64,000 nt of DNA from Flavobacterium nitrogenifigens (GTDB lineage: Bacteria; Bacteroidota; Bacteroidia; Flavobacteriales; Flavobacteriaceae). The DNA is taken from contig NZ_QJRI01000180.1 in assembly GCF_003254565.1 (NCBI RefSeq), positions 1 to 64,000 of the forward strand, given 5' to 3'. The notes beneath the pieces were generated by a model. It worked only from the letters and a program-made list of their open reading frames with translations, was not told where the DNA came from and did no database searches. This document shows, piece by piece, positions 1 through 9,041 of this stretch (positions within the stretch are counted from its first letter, which is position 1; each line of letters begins with the position of its first letter). Made by a program: the position numbers and the translations under genes.

Positions 1-11
1 AATTGCGGTTA

Positions 12-134
12 TACGTTCCGTAGGAACGTTTGATTTATAAAAGAGAATCCTGTTTATAAAACCAGGTGTTCCTCTGGAACACAATGCAAAATGACATATT
101 CTTTTTCTACCAACCAGATATTCCTACGGAATAT
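12..134. repeat. Intergenic three-hairpin repeat element, copy 1
   Basis: Three short perfect palindromes lie in a row: ACGTTCCGTAGGAACGT at 13-29, GTGTTCCTCTGGAACAC at 66-82 and ATATTCCTACGGAATAT at 118-134. Read on the reverse strand, the order and spacing match the repeats at 36551-36888, including the linker word GGTAGAAAAA. It therefore belongs to a dispersed family, here in opposite orientation. No gene is seen between the window edge and the NagX-like gene ending at 173. Confidence 0.75.
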
Positions 135-172
135 TAAATTATAACTCGTTGCGGTAATTATTATAATCTTAA

Positions 173-1444
173 TTACACTTTAAAAATCAGTTTCTTTTTG
201 TAAAAAATCCATAAGATAAACGACCAGAAAACAGCATAAGATAAAGCATAAACGAGTGATGCATTTAATGGGTTTTCAAAACAAGGAACAATTCCATGAT
301 TATAAATATACGCTTGAAGGCCAATTTCTTCGCCAGCTTTTTCAGGATCGGCTACTTTTATACCGCTTAAAACCCTCGGAATTATTCCAGAAAAGAAAAA
401 CACAATCATTGGATTTACACCCCAGATCAGGAATAATTTAGTCCATTTTTTATGTCCTTTAATGTCAATTATATAATACAAAAGCGTTAAGCAAATTGTA
501 GCAATTCCAGCTGTGTATAAAACATAAGAACTTGTCCAAAGTGATTTGTTAATAGGGAAGAAGATGTTCCAAAACAAACCTCCAATTACTAAAGCAGTTC
601 CTGCAATGGCGGTCTTTTTTACGATTTCCATTTTATCAACAGATAAGTTTAACAGCTGACCAATGTACATTCCTAAAATTCCAGTTCCAATGGCCGGTAA
701 AGTGCTCAAGATTCCTTCTGGATCCCAAGTTTTAGACGATGCCCATAAATGACCGTTTAAAAGTGTATCGTCTATCCAAGCGGCAAGATTGGTTCCTTTG
801 TCAAAATTAGCAGGACCAAATCCAGGAACGGGAACAAAAGCCATTACAAGCCAATATCCAATTAAAAGTGTAGCTAAAACTAAAAGCTGTGTTTTCAAAT
901 TAGTTTTTAAATACAAAATAGAAGTAAAGAAATAGACAATCGCAATTCGCTGTAAAACGCCGGGGATTCTCGTGTCTTCAAAATGTTCAAGTCCGCTAAA
1001 TGAGAGTGAAATCAAAATCAGAAATACTCCAACGGCAAGAATGGTTTTGACTTTCATTGAAAAGTTTCCTAAAAGGGCATAAGCAACCGCAAAGGCAATT
1101 ACTAATCGCAATCCTAATAACGGGATTCCTTCTAAGCCAAATAAATGGATTCTGCTGAAAACGCTTAAAAATAATCCTAAACAGAATATTCTAAGCGAGC
1201 GAACTAAAATTTTATTGAAAACACTTCCGTCAAAATGTTTTACAGGCATTGCAAACGGAATTGCAGTTCCCATTATAAAAACAAAAAACGGGAAAACTAG
1301 ATCAGTAGGCGTACAACCATGCCATTCGGCGTGTTCTAGGGGCGGATAAATAGATGACCAGCTTCCCGGATTATTGACAATCGTCATTAAGAGAATCGTA
1401 AATCCTCTAAAGACATCGAGTGAAGTTAAACGTTCTTTTGTCAT
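173..1444 (-). CDS. NagX-like membrane acyltransferase (DUF5009 / HGSNAT-like)
   Basis: This 423-residue polytopic membrane protein opens with the family signature RLTSLDVFRGFTILLM and a further conserved stretch around WHGCTPTDLVFPFFVFIMG (residues about 42-60). These are typical of the COG4299 / heparan-alpha-glucosaminide N-acetyltransferase-like family. About ten hydrophobic segments follow. Bacterial members (NagX, DUF5009) sit beside GlcNAc and chitin genes and are thought to acetylate or move amino sugars at the inner membrane; the exact reaction is not established. It is the last gene of the leftward MurNAc locus, 83 bases after the NagZ-like fusion gene, so a role in handling released hexosamines is plausible but inferred. 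Confidence 0.85.
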   Translation of the reverse strand: MTKERLTSLDVFRGFTILLMTIVNNPGSWSSIYPPLEHAEWHGCTPTDLVFPFFVFIMGTAIPFAMPVKHFDGSVFNKILVRSLRIFCLGLFLSVFSRIHLFGLEGIPLLGLRLVIAFAVAYALLGNFSMKVKTILAVGVFLILISLSFSGLEHFEDTRIPGVLQRIAIVYFFTSILYLKTNLKTQLLVLATLLIGYWLVMAFVPVPGFGPANFDKGTNLAAWIDDTLLNGHLWASSKTWDPEGILSTLPAIGTGILGMYIGQLLNLSVDKMEIVKKTAIAGTALVIGGLFWNIFFPINKSLWTSSYVLYTAGIATICLTLLYYIIDIKGHKKWTKLFLIWGVNPMIVFFFSGIIPRVLSGIKVADPEKAGEEIGLQAYIYNHGIVPCFENPLNASLVYALSYAVFWSFILWIFYKKKLIFKV

Positions 1445-1527
1445 TGGGTTTGATAGTTTATAGTTTATTGTTTATGGTTGATGGTTTGGAGTTTATAGTT
1501 TGGAATTTGGAATTTAAAATTTGGAAT

Positions 1528-4524
1528 TTATCTTATAATTGCATCCTGAATAATTTGTTGAATTTCTTCTCTGATTTTTCCTTTGGCTAATTTGTTTTCG
1601 TCATTTACTACTTCTGGATACGTTCTATTGGATAGGAACACATACACAATTTCGGTTTCTGGATCTGTCCACGCCATGTTGCCTGTAAAACCTGTGTGTC
1701 CAAAACTTGCTTCAGAAACACAGTCGCAAGTTGGTCCGCCTTTGTGTACTCTTTTGTCAAATCCTAAACCTCTTAGAACACCTTGATTTTTGTAATAACA
1801 CGTATTAAAAGCATCAAAAGTCTGTGGAGAAAAATATTGAATGCCGCCGTAATTTCCTTTTTGTAAAAACAACTGCATCATTTTGGCAACATCCATCGCA
1901 TTAGAAAAAATTCCTGCGTGACCTGCAACTCCGCCTTCCATTGCGGCCGCCATGTCGTGTACATAACCTTGAATAACTTGATGTCTGAAATAGTTGTCAA
2001 TTTCGGTTGGGGCAATATTGCTTTTGTCGAATTTATCTAAAGGATTGTAAAGCGTATTATTCATTCCTAATGAACTGAAGAAGTTTTCTTTACTTAGGTC
2101 TTCTAGTTTTTTATGTGTTTTTCTTTCTAAATATTCTTTTAAAATGATGAAAGTAAAATCACTGTATTTATATTCTTTTTTTAGAGCTACAGGACTTTCA
2201 GCAATGATTTTCATAATCGTGTCATGATAATCATTTCGAATATAAAGACTGTCGGCTACTTTTGTTGTAAAACCATTTTCGGCTATTTTTCGATAGTATT
2301 TTTGTGAAGGTTTATTATTACTGTCTAATGTTGCTTTGTAAAACGGAATCCATGCCTGAAGTCCTGCGTAATGATTTAATAGATCTTTGAAAGTGATGTT
2401 TTCTTTGTTTGTTTTGGCAAAAAAAGGCAACATATCTTTCAGTTTGGTATCTAGCTCTACTTTGTTTTTATCGTACAATTGCATCACATTTGGCAATGTC
2501 GAAATCATTTTTGAAATTGAAGCCACATCGTATAAATCGGTATCTGTGACTTTTTTTCCGTTATCGTAAGTTTGCGCTCCGTACGATTTTTGGAAAATAA
2601 CGTTTCCTTTTCGAGCAACTAAAACCTGCATTCCTGGTGCCATTTTACCATCGATAGCTTTTTGTGCTACAACATCAATTTTGGATAGAATTGCCGGATT
2701 CATATTTACATTTTCTGGAGCTGTAAATGCCAGACGATTTAGTTTTTCGGTAGTTAAACCATCATTTACATGGAAAGCATCATTAATTGAAACAGGTAGT
2801 TTTCCTTTGGCTTCAATAGCACCAAAAAGCAATCCTGCCGAAACAACCTGACTGATATCTGAGTTCTGATAAGAAACTACCAATCCTTCAATATCATCAA
2901 AATTATTAATAGACAATAACGAATATGGTTTTGCAAAAATGTCTAGAATTACATTGTTGTGTTTTGCAATTTCTTTTAACCAAAGCATTTCTTGTAATGT
3001 AAATTCTTGTTTTTCCCAAGCCTTATTTACTTTATGATAGCTGATAATTACCTTGTCAAATTTTTTCAGTTCTTTGTTTAGACTGTCCAGATTGGTGTCT
3101 TTCACTTCGGTGATTTCAGTATATTTTTTTAATGTTGAAACAAAAGCGCTGTTGGTATCTTCGCCCAATTTTATGTAAGCAATTTTTTCGCTTAAATCTT
3201 TTATCGGAAGAATTTCTTTTTCATTTTTTAAAACCGTAATGGCATTTTCATACAGTTTATAATGTAAAGCATCATTTTGCGACGGATTCAAATCATTATA
3301 CAAATTATTTAAATCAATCGGTTTGTATTTGTTCAGTCCTGCTTTGTATTTAAAATGAAGAATTTTTTTAACCGAATGTGCTAATCGTTCTTCGGTAATT
3401 ACTTGCGTATTGTAAGCCTCTTCTAATTTCTGGAAAGCAACTGGTACATTTTCTGGACAAAGCAAAATATCGTTTCCGGCTAAAATAACAGCGATTTCTA
3501 AATCTCCAGGGCCTTTAAAATTGGCAGCACCTTTCATCGCCAGACCGTCTGTAAAAATTAAGCCATTAAAACCTAATTCTTTTTGAAGCAGATTGGTTAC
3601 CACATTATAAGAAGCCGAAGATGGACAATTTGGTTGCGATTCTAAACTCGGAATATTAAGATGCGCGACCATCACAGAAGCTAAACCTTCATCGAATAAC
3701 TTTTTGTACGGATATAGTTCGACTAATTCCATTCGTTCTTTAGAAAAATTAACGGTAGGCAAAGCATGATGTGAATCTGTTGAAGTATCGCCATGTCCAG
3801 GAAAGTGTTTTCCAGTACAGAAAACGCCATTTCCTTGTATTCCTTTCATTAAAGCAAGGGCTTTTTCGGTTACATTGACTTTATCTTCGCCAAAAGAACG
3901 GTTTCCAATAATTGGGTTTTTCGGATTGGTGTTAATATCTAAAACTGGTGCAAAATTGAAATGAACGCCTATTCGTTTGTTTTCGGCTGCCATATTTCTT
4001 CCCACATTTTCAATTAAACTTAAATCCTGAATTGCGCCCAAAGTCATATTCCAAGGATAGCGGTATGTAGAGTCCAATCGCATGGCTAATCCCCATTCGG
4101 CATCGATTCCGATCATCAAAGGAACTTTTGCTTTTGACTGATATAAGTTGGTTAATTTCGCCTGACGAACTGGTCCGCCTTGGAAGAAAATAACGTTTCC
4201 TATTTTATAATCTTCAATCAATTTACTAATCTGATTAACGTGTACAGAATCTTTGTTGGAATAGGCAGAAACCATAAACAATTGCCCGATTTTTTCCTGT
4301 ACCGTCATTTTACTGTAAATGCTGTCAACCCAAGCCGTTTCTTTATCAGAATCTTTAAAGAAGGTTTTTTTCTCTGAAGTGTTTTTTTGTACGTAAACAA
4401 CAGTATCTTTTAAAGGAATATCCTTTTTATCCTCTGTTGCTCCATTATTTTTTTTGGATGCGCAATTGGTAATTAAAAATATAAAAGCGGCGTATAAACT
4501 GATTTTTATAAATGGATTTTTCAT
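1528..4524 (-). CDS. Lipoprotein fusion: NagZ-like GH3 beta-N-acetylhexosaminidase + AmiE-like serine hydrolase
   Basis: The protein has 998 residues. A lipoprotein signal ends at Cys21 (LITNC) and is followed by ASKKNN, which lacks the acidic surface-export signal of flavobacterial lipoproteins and so suggests periplasmic retention. Residues about 65-400 are a GH3 domain with the NagZ motif KHFPGHGDTSTDSHH (239-253), holding the acid/base Asp-His dyad, and nucleophile Asp326 in FTDGLAM. Residues about 430-590 resemble the GH3 C-terminal domain. Residues about 610-998 form a class C beta-lactamase-type domain with SISK (669-672), YSD (787-789) and HTG (943-945). In Bacillus subtilis NagZ and the beta-lactamase-fold amidase AmiE are separate neighbours acting on MurNAc-peptides. 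Here the two activities appear fused. The C-terminal half is paralogous to the protein at 25720-27024. Confidence 0.9.
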   Translation of the reverse strand: MKNPFIKISLYAAFIFLITNCASKKNNGATEDKKDIPLKDTVVYVQKNTSEKKTFFKDSDKETAWVDSIYSKMTVQEKIGQLFMVSAYSNKDSVHVNQISKLIEDYKIGNVIFFQGGPVRQAKLTNLYQSKAKVPLMIGIDAEWGLAMRLDSTYRYPWNMTLGAIQDLSLIENVGRNMAAENKRIGVHFNFAPVLDINTNPKNPIIGNRSFGEDKVNVTEKALALMKGIQGNGVFCTGKHFPGHGDTSTDSHHALPTVNFSKERMELVELYPYKKLFDEGLASVMVAHLNIPSLESQPNCPSSASYNVVTNLLQKELGFNGLIFTDGLAMKGAANFKGPGDLEIAVILAGNDILLCPENVPVAFQKLEEAYNTQVITEERLAHSVKKILHFKYKAGLNKYKPIDLNNLYNDLNPSQNDALHYKLYENAITVLKNEKEILPIKDLSEKIAYIKLGEDTNSAFVSTLKKYTEITEVKDTNLDSLNKELKKFDKVIISYHKVNKAWEKQEFTLQEMLWLKEIAKHNNVILDIFAKPYSLLSINNFDDIEGLVVSYQNSDISQVVSAGLLFGAIEAKGKLPVSINDAFHVNDGLTTEKLNRLAFTAPENVNMNPAILSKIDVVAQKAIDGKMAPGMQVLVARKGNVIFQKSYGAQTYDNGKKVTDTDLYDVASISKMISTLPNVMQLYDKNKVELDTKLKDMLPFFAKTNKENITFKDLLNHYAGLQAWIPFYKATLDSNNKPSQKYYRKIAENGFTTKVADSLYIRNDYHDTIMKIIAESPVALKKEYKYSDFTFIILKEYLERKTHKKLEDLSKENFFSSLGMNNTLYNPLDKFDKSNIAPTEIDNYFRHQVIQGYVHDMAAAMEGGVAGHAGIFSNAMDVAKMMQLFLQKGNYGGIQYFSPQTFDAFNTCYYKNQGVLRGLGFDKRVHKGGPTCDCVSEASFGHTGFTGNMAWTDPETEIVYVFLSNRTYPEVVNDENKLAKGKIREEIQQIIQDAIIR

Positions 4525-4598
4525 ATCATTTTTTTAAGAATCAGTTTGAGTTTAATGCATTTAAATTCAAATTGATTCATCAATAGTATTAAGCTGAA

Positions 4599-6107
4599 TT
4601 AGAAACTTATTTCTTTCTCACTGCGTGAACTGGTTATAAATAATCCTAAATAAGTAATTAATCCGTTTAGTATAATTAACTCATTATCAAAAACATATCC
4701 TGCGAATAAAACTTTAGAATATTCATTGATGAAATAGGTAAATAATGGAGAAAGCAAACAGATAAAAGGAACTAATTTGTCGTTTACATGTCTCGATTTT
4801 TGGAATAAACCAAAAGCATATAATCCTAATAATGGACCGTAGGTATACGAAGCAACTTTAAAGATCATTCCTACGACTGAACTATCATTGATTGAGTTAA
4901 AAATCAGGATGATAAAAAAGATTAAAATAGAAAAACTGATATGTACTAAATGTCTAATTCTTACCGTGTTTTTCTTATGGCTGTTTTCTGCTTTGTCCAT
5001 ACCTAAAAAGTCAACACAAAAAGAAGTCGTTAAGGCTGTTAAGGCAGAATCGGTAGTTGCAAAAGTGGCAGCAATAATTCCCAGTAAAAATACAATTGCA
5101 GGAACAAGCGCTAAATGATTTAATGCAATTTCAGGGAAAAGCAAATCGGTTCTTGGTTTTCCGGTAACTAAATCGGTTGGAACAGCGATTCCGTTTTTGT
5201 TTGCATAGATATATAGCAACGCTCCAACGCTCAAAAAGAAAATATTAATGATAACAAATATTCCTGTAAAAGTGAACATGTTTTTCTGTGCTTCGCCAAT
5301 GTTTTTACAGCTCAAGTTTTTTTGCATTAAATCTTGATCTAGACCAGTCATAGCAATGGTTACGAACATTCCGCCCAGAATTTGTTTTATGAAATGGAAT
5401 TTACTTCCCATAAAATCATCAAAGAAAAAAATCTTAGAATAATTACTGTTTTTTACTTCTTCAAATGCGCTGATGGCACTTAAATCCATTCTATCACAAA
5501 TGAAATAAATAGTAAGAAAAACAGAAGTAACCAAAAAGAATGTCTGTAACGTATCTGTAATAATAATCGTTTTTAATCCGCCTCTGTAAGTATAAGAGAA
5601 GATTAAAAGCAGCGAAATTAAAACGGTAAATGCAAAAGGAATATGATAAAAATCGAAGACAAAACGCTGTAAAACGATTACCACTAAATACAATCTAAAA
5701 GCAGAACTAATAGTTCGGCTGATTAAGAAAATTGAAGCCGCTGTTTTATAACTGAAAAAGCCCATTCTTTGCTCGATATATCCATAAATCGAAGTCAGAT
5801 TCATTCGATAATATAAAGGCAGTAAAAGCTTTGTAATGACGATAAATCCAAGCGCATTTCCTAAAACAAACTGAAAATATTTAAATTGTTCACCACTTGG
5901 TGCGCCAACTTCTCCAGGAACAGAAATAAAGGTTACTCCAGAAAGAGCAGTTCCAATCATTCCGAAAGCCACTAAATACCATTTTGAATTTTTATTGGCA
6001 GTAAAAAAAGCTTCATTTCCGCTGTCTTTCTTGCTGACTCTGTGTGATATATAGAATAATGTTCCGAAATAAATGATAATAAGGAGAAGGATGGTACTTG
6101 GTGTCAT
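4599..6107 (-). CDS. Sodium:solute symporter (SSS family), possible MurNAc/GlcNAc importer
   Basis: The 502-residue product has about 13 hydrophobic helices and SSS family landmarks: GNEAFFTANKNSKWYLVAFG near residue 32, an early GMIGTALSGVTFISVPG segment, and a conserved region AATFATTDSALTALTTSFCVD near residue 350. Such carriers couple sodium to uptake of sugars or small acids across the inner membrane. It lies between MurQ and the NagZ-like fusion gene. In Tannerella forsythia an SSS-type protein (MurT) imports MurNAc beside murQ, so by context this is a likely MurNAc carrier. The substrate itself cannot be read from sequence. Confidence 0.85.
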   Translation of the reverse strand: MTPSTILLLIIIYFGTLFYISHRVSKKDSGNEAFFTANKNSKWYLVAFGMIGTALSGVTFISVPGEVGAPSGEQFKYFQFVLGNALGFIVITKLLLPLYYRMNLTSIYGYIEQRMGFFSYKTAASIFLISRTISSAFRLYLVVIVLQRFVFDFYHIPFAFTVLISLLLIFSYTYRGGLKTIIITDTLQTFFLVTSVFLTIYFICDRMDLSAISAFEEVKNSNYSKIFFFDDFMGSKFHFIKQILGGMFVTIAMTGLDQDLMQKNLSCKNIGEAQKNMFTFTGIFVIINIFFLSVGALLYIYANKNGIAVPTDLVTGKPRTDLLFPEIALNHLALVPAIVFLLGIIAATFATTDSALTALTTSFCVDFLGMDKAENSHKKNTVRIRHLVHISFSILIFFIILIFNSINDSSVVGMIFKVASYTYGPLLGLYAFGLFQKSRHVNDKLVPFICLLSPLFTYFINEYSKVLFAGYVFDNELIILNGLITYLGLFITSSRSEKEISF

Positions 6108-6459
6108 TTTATAGTTTTGGTAATTTTTGGTTTTTATGAATTATTTAAAGCTATTGGCTGCAGTTATTTTAACACATAGGAACATAGTTTTTTTTCAAAA
6201 TTTTAAAAAAGGCGTTTCACTAATTTAAATAAACATAGGCTATACTATGTGTGGAAACTAGTTTCTTTTATTTTCTTTTTTTGACGCAATCCTGAAGCCT
6301 CGGAACTATGTTTCTATGTGTTAAATATAAACTAGAAGCTGTTTTTTAATTGACCTGACGGATTTTAGTCTGTCAGGTCGGTGTTAAAAACTCCAAAAAA
6401 TGATTTTATTCAGCTTTTGAATTTGTATAAATCTATAAAAAGATTTTGATAGTATGTTT
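6108..6459. other. Intergenic spacer with repeat element and a hairpin
   Basis: This spacer of about 350 bases carries no gene. It holds the CACATAG-type repeat (6171-6324) and an imperfect hairpin near 6350-6385, where GACCTGAC pairs with GTCAGGTC. The hairpin is not followed by a T tract on either strand, so it is more likely a dispersed repeat than a factor-independent terminator. Confidence 0.5.
6171..6324. repeat. CACATAG/CTATGTG intergenic element, copy 1
   Basis: The left end reads AACACATAGGAACATAGTTT, the middle contains AAACATAG...CTATGTGTGG, and the right end reads CTATGTTTCTATGTGTT, the reverse complement of the left end. Copies with the same three-part layout occur at 34834-34966 and, more degenerate, at 7387-7549. 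The ends form a long imperfect inverted repeat. Confidence 0.65.
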
Positions 6460-7287
6460 TTAGTTTTCCTGGTTTTTGTTGTGAGCTAGAAGTACACCTC
6501 TTACGCTTTTATGTTTATGCAGCAATTCTTCGGCAACTTCATATTCAATGGCAAGTTCTTCCATAATCATCTTGATACCACGTTTAACCAATTTTTCGTT
6601 AGATAACTGCATATCAACCATTTTATTGCCTTTTACTTTTCCTAGTTTGATCATTACCGAAGTAGAAATCATATTCAGGGTTAATTTTTGAGCTGTTCCT
6701 GCTTTCATTCTCGTACTTCCTGTTAAGAACTCAGGACCTACGATCAATTCAATCGGGTAATCAGCTTCTTGAGCGATTAGTCCGTTACTGATGCACGAAA
6801 TACTTCCTGTTTTAATATTGTGTTCTTTAGCTTTTTTAAGGGCTCCTAAAACGTATGGCGTATTGCCAGAAGCAGCGATTCCGATAATCATATCTAAGCT
6901 TGAAATTTCGAATTTTGCCAAATCTTTCCATGCTTGTTCTGTATCATCTTCTGCATTTTCTACTGCTTTTCTGATCGCAGTGTCTCCGCCGGCAATAATT
7001 CCGATAATCATATCATGCGAAACACCAAAAGTTGGGGGACATTCAGATGCATCTAAAATTCCGATTCTTCCAGAAGTTCCGGCTCCGATATAAAATAATC
7101 TTCCGCCCAGCTGCATTTTTTTGACAATGGCCTTAACCAATTTTTCTATTTTAGGAATCTGTTCTTCAATAATATGCGGAACCTTTTTGTCTTCTGTATT
7201 AATGTTTGTAAGAAGTTCTTTCACGCTCATTTGATCCAAGTCTTTGTACAAAGATTCTTGTTCAGTTTCAGGATTTTTATTTTTCAT
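6460..7287 (-). CDS. murQ: N-acetylmuramic acid 6-phosphate etherase MurQ
   Basis: This 275-residue SIS-fold enzyme cleaves MurNAc-6-phosphate to GlcNAc-6-phosphate and D-lactate in the cytoplasm. Key motifs are GAGTSGRIGILDASECPPTFG (68-88), with Glu82 matching the E. coli catalytic Glu83, and NAEDD, with Glu113 matching Glu114. The GSTRMKAGTAQK phosphate-binding segment lies near residue 190. It is slightly shorter at the C-terminus than the roughly 300-residue proteobacterial enzymes, which is usual for Bacteroidota. It follows namZ and precedes the SSS carrier, and it is the diagnostic gene for MurNAc catabolism. The D-lactate produced links it to the dehydrogenase at 15425. Confidence 0.95.
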   Translation of the reverse strand: MKNKNPETEQESLYKDLDQMSVKELLTNINTEDKKVPHIIEEQIPKIEKLVKAIVKKMQLGGRLFYIGAGTSGRIGILDASECPPTFGVSHDMIIGIIAGGDTAIRKAVENAEDDTEQAWKDLAKFEISSLDMIIGIAASGNTPYVLGALKKAKEHNIKTGSISCISNGLIAQEADYPIELIVGPEFLTGSTRMKAGTAQKLTLNMISTSVMIKLGKVKGNKMVDMQLSNEKLVKRGIKMIMEELAIEYEVAEELLHKHKSVRGVLLAHNKNQEN

Positions 7288-7386
7288 TTTTCTTTTTTTT
7301 GATTTTTGAAACTAAAATTTTTCAATTTCAGAATCTCATTTTACATTAATAGTTTGCTGTTTTTGTTTAGAATGGAATTTAATTTT

Positions 7387-7549
7387 AAAACATAGAAACA
7401 CAGGTTTTGATTTTTGTTTAAAAAGGTAACCAATCTTTAAAAAAACAAACCAAAGAGAACTACATTTCTGCTAGCAATATATATGTGTGTGTTTATGCTA
7501 ATGGAACGCTTTTTTGTAGGTCTATCAAAGTCTATGTTTCTAGTGTTTA
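7387..7549. repeat. CACATAG/CTATGTG intergenic element, degenerate copy
   Basis: This lies between namZ and murQ. The left end AAACATAGAAACACAGG and right end CTATGTTTCTAGTGTTTAA resemble the ends of the elements at 6171 and 34834, with a central TATATATGTGTGTG. It is the least conserved of the three copies. Confidence 0.4.
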
Positions 7550-7583
7550 AAAAATTAAGTCTAAGAGAACTGAATTAGAAATA

Positions 7584-8786
7584 TTATTTATAAATCAGAT
7601 ATTTTGTTCGTATTTTTTTGAAAGCTTCTAGGTCTTTCTGCCAAGTTTTTCTTATTTGCGCTTCAGAAACGCCGCTTTCAATTTGCTGCTGTAATTTTTT
7701 TGTTCCAGCCAGTTTGGTAAAAAAGGCATTGAAGAATTTTGTTTTATCGCTCGTATTCTGATACGCTTTAATAAGCCATTTCAGCTCTAATTGTTTCAAT
7801 TTTGGGTAAGCAGTCAAATCTTCACCAAAACATTCTTTTCCGTTGTATAAAGGATCTTTTGCACCAAAATTTGGTTTCGGAGTAAAACTGAAATTGGTTT
7901 TGGTTAAATATGGAGAACCGTAGATTTGAAATTGTTTTTCAGTTCCGCGTCCCATACTCACATTTGTTCCTTCAAAAAGACATAAACTTGCGTATAAATT
8001 TATAGACTGGTCATTTGGCAAATTTGGAGACGGTTTTACCAATAAACTGTATGGCATTGTTCTGCTGTAATCTACGCAAGGAATAACGGTTAGTTTACAT
8101 TGAGCGCCATCTTTCAGCCATTTTTCTCCATTTACCATTTGAGCATATTCGCCTATTGTCATTCCGTGCAGGAGTGGAATAGGGTGCATACCAACAAAAC
8201 TGGTAAATTCTTTTTCTAAAAGTGGGCCGTCAACAATAGAGCCGTTTGGGTTTGGACGATCAAAAACAATAAGCGGAACGTTATTTTCTGCACAAGCCTC
8301 CATTACATAATGTAAAGAAGAAATGTAGGTATAGAATCGTGCTCCTACATCTTGCAGGTCAAAAATCATGACATCAATTCCAGATAACTGCGCTGGTTTT
8401 GGCTTTTTGTTGTCGCCATAAAGCGAAATAATTGGCAAGCCTGTTTTCGGATCTTTTCCATCAACAACATGTTCGCCGGCGTCGGCTGTTCCTCTAAATC
8501 CATGTTCAGGAGCAAAAATTGTCTGAACAGCAATTTTTTTCTCCAATAGAAAATCAACCACATGGGTTTTGTTGGATAAAATTCCAGTCTGGTTGGTTAC
8601 AATTCCGACTTTTTTATCTTTTAATAGCGGAAGATATTTTTCGTAATTGTCAGCTCCCGTTTTTATAACAGCGTTATTGATTTCTGCCGAAATAATGGTT
8701 TTATTTGGCTGAATGTTTGCCGAATATGACGTAGCATGAAACAGAAATGCTGTAACAAAAGCACTTTTTGCTATAAATTTTATCAT
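7584..8786 (-). CDS. namZ: Exo-beta-N-acetylmuramidase NamZ (DUF1343 / GH171 type)
   Basis: The protein has 400 residues with a non-lipoprotein signal peptide (cleavage probable near YSA, about residue 23), so it is periplasmic. DUF1343 hallmarks are VGIVTNQTGI (60-69), FAPEHGFRG with Glu94 as the likely catalytic residue, AGEH (Glu105), FDLQDVGARFYTY (142-154), FDRPNPN near 173 and GRGTEKQFQIYGSP near 280. NamZ enzymes release terminal MurNAc from the non-reducing end of peptidoglycan fragments. In Bacillus subtilis the gene is clustered with nagZ, amiE and murQ, the same set found here. It lies downstream of SusD after a terminator-like hairpin, so expression may be partly uncoupled from susCD. 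Confidence 0.9.
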   Translation of the reverse strand: MIKFIAKSAFVTAFLFHATSYSANIQPNKTIISAEINNAVIKTGADNYEKYLPLLKDKKVGIVTNQTGILSNKTHVVDFLLEKKIAVQTIFAPEHGFRGTADAGEHVVDGKDPKTGLPIISLYGDNKKPKPAQLSGIDVMIFDLQDVGARFYTYISSLHYVMEACAENNVPLIVFDRPNPNGSIVDGPLLEKEFTSFVGMHPIPLLHGMTIGEYAQMVNGEKWLKDGAQCKLTVIPCVDYSRTMPYSLLVKPSPNLPNDQSINLYASLCLFEGTNVSMGRGTEKQFQIYGSPYLTKTNFSFTPKPNFGAKDPLYNGKECFGEDLTAYPKLKQLELKWLIKAYQNTSDKTKFFNAFFTKLAGTKKLQQQIESGVSEAQIRKTWQKDLEAFKKIRTKYLIYK

Positions 8787-8975
8787 TTTAAATACAGTTA
8801 TTAGTTAAAGACGAATTGGACTAATAAAATTACTATTTTATCGGAGTATATGAATGTTTTTGGCAGATTTGGGGAATCTAAAAACTAACAAGATATAACC
8901 TGCATGAATCAGGATTAATTTTTCTATTTGGTCTTTTTATTGGTCACAATGCGTCTAAAAAGAGTATTTTAAAAT

Positions 8976-9008
8976 ACTGCCTCCGAAAAGTCTCACGTCG
9001 GAGGCAGT
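8976..9008 (-). terminator. Hairpin terminator downstream of susD
   Basis: An 11-bp perfect stem (ACTGCCTCCGA / TCGGAGGCAGT) with an 11-base loop lies just after the susD stop codon. On the reverse strand it is followed by a T-rich run (ATTTTAAAA). It probably ends or attenuates the highly expressed susCD message before namZ. Confidence 0.75.
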
Positions 9009-9041
9009 TGTATTAGATGTGGTATTTTAGTTTTTACTGAA

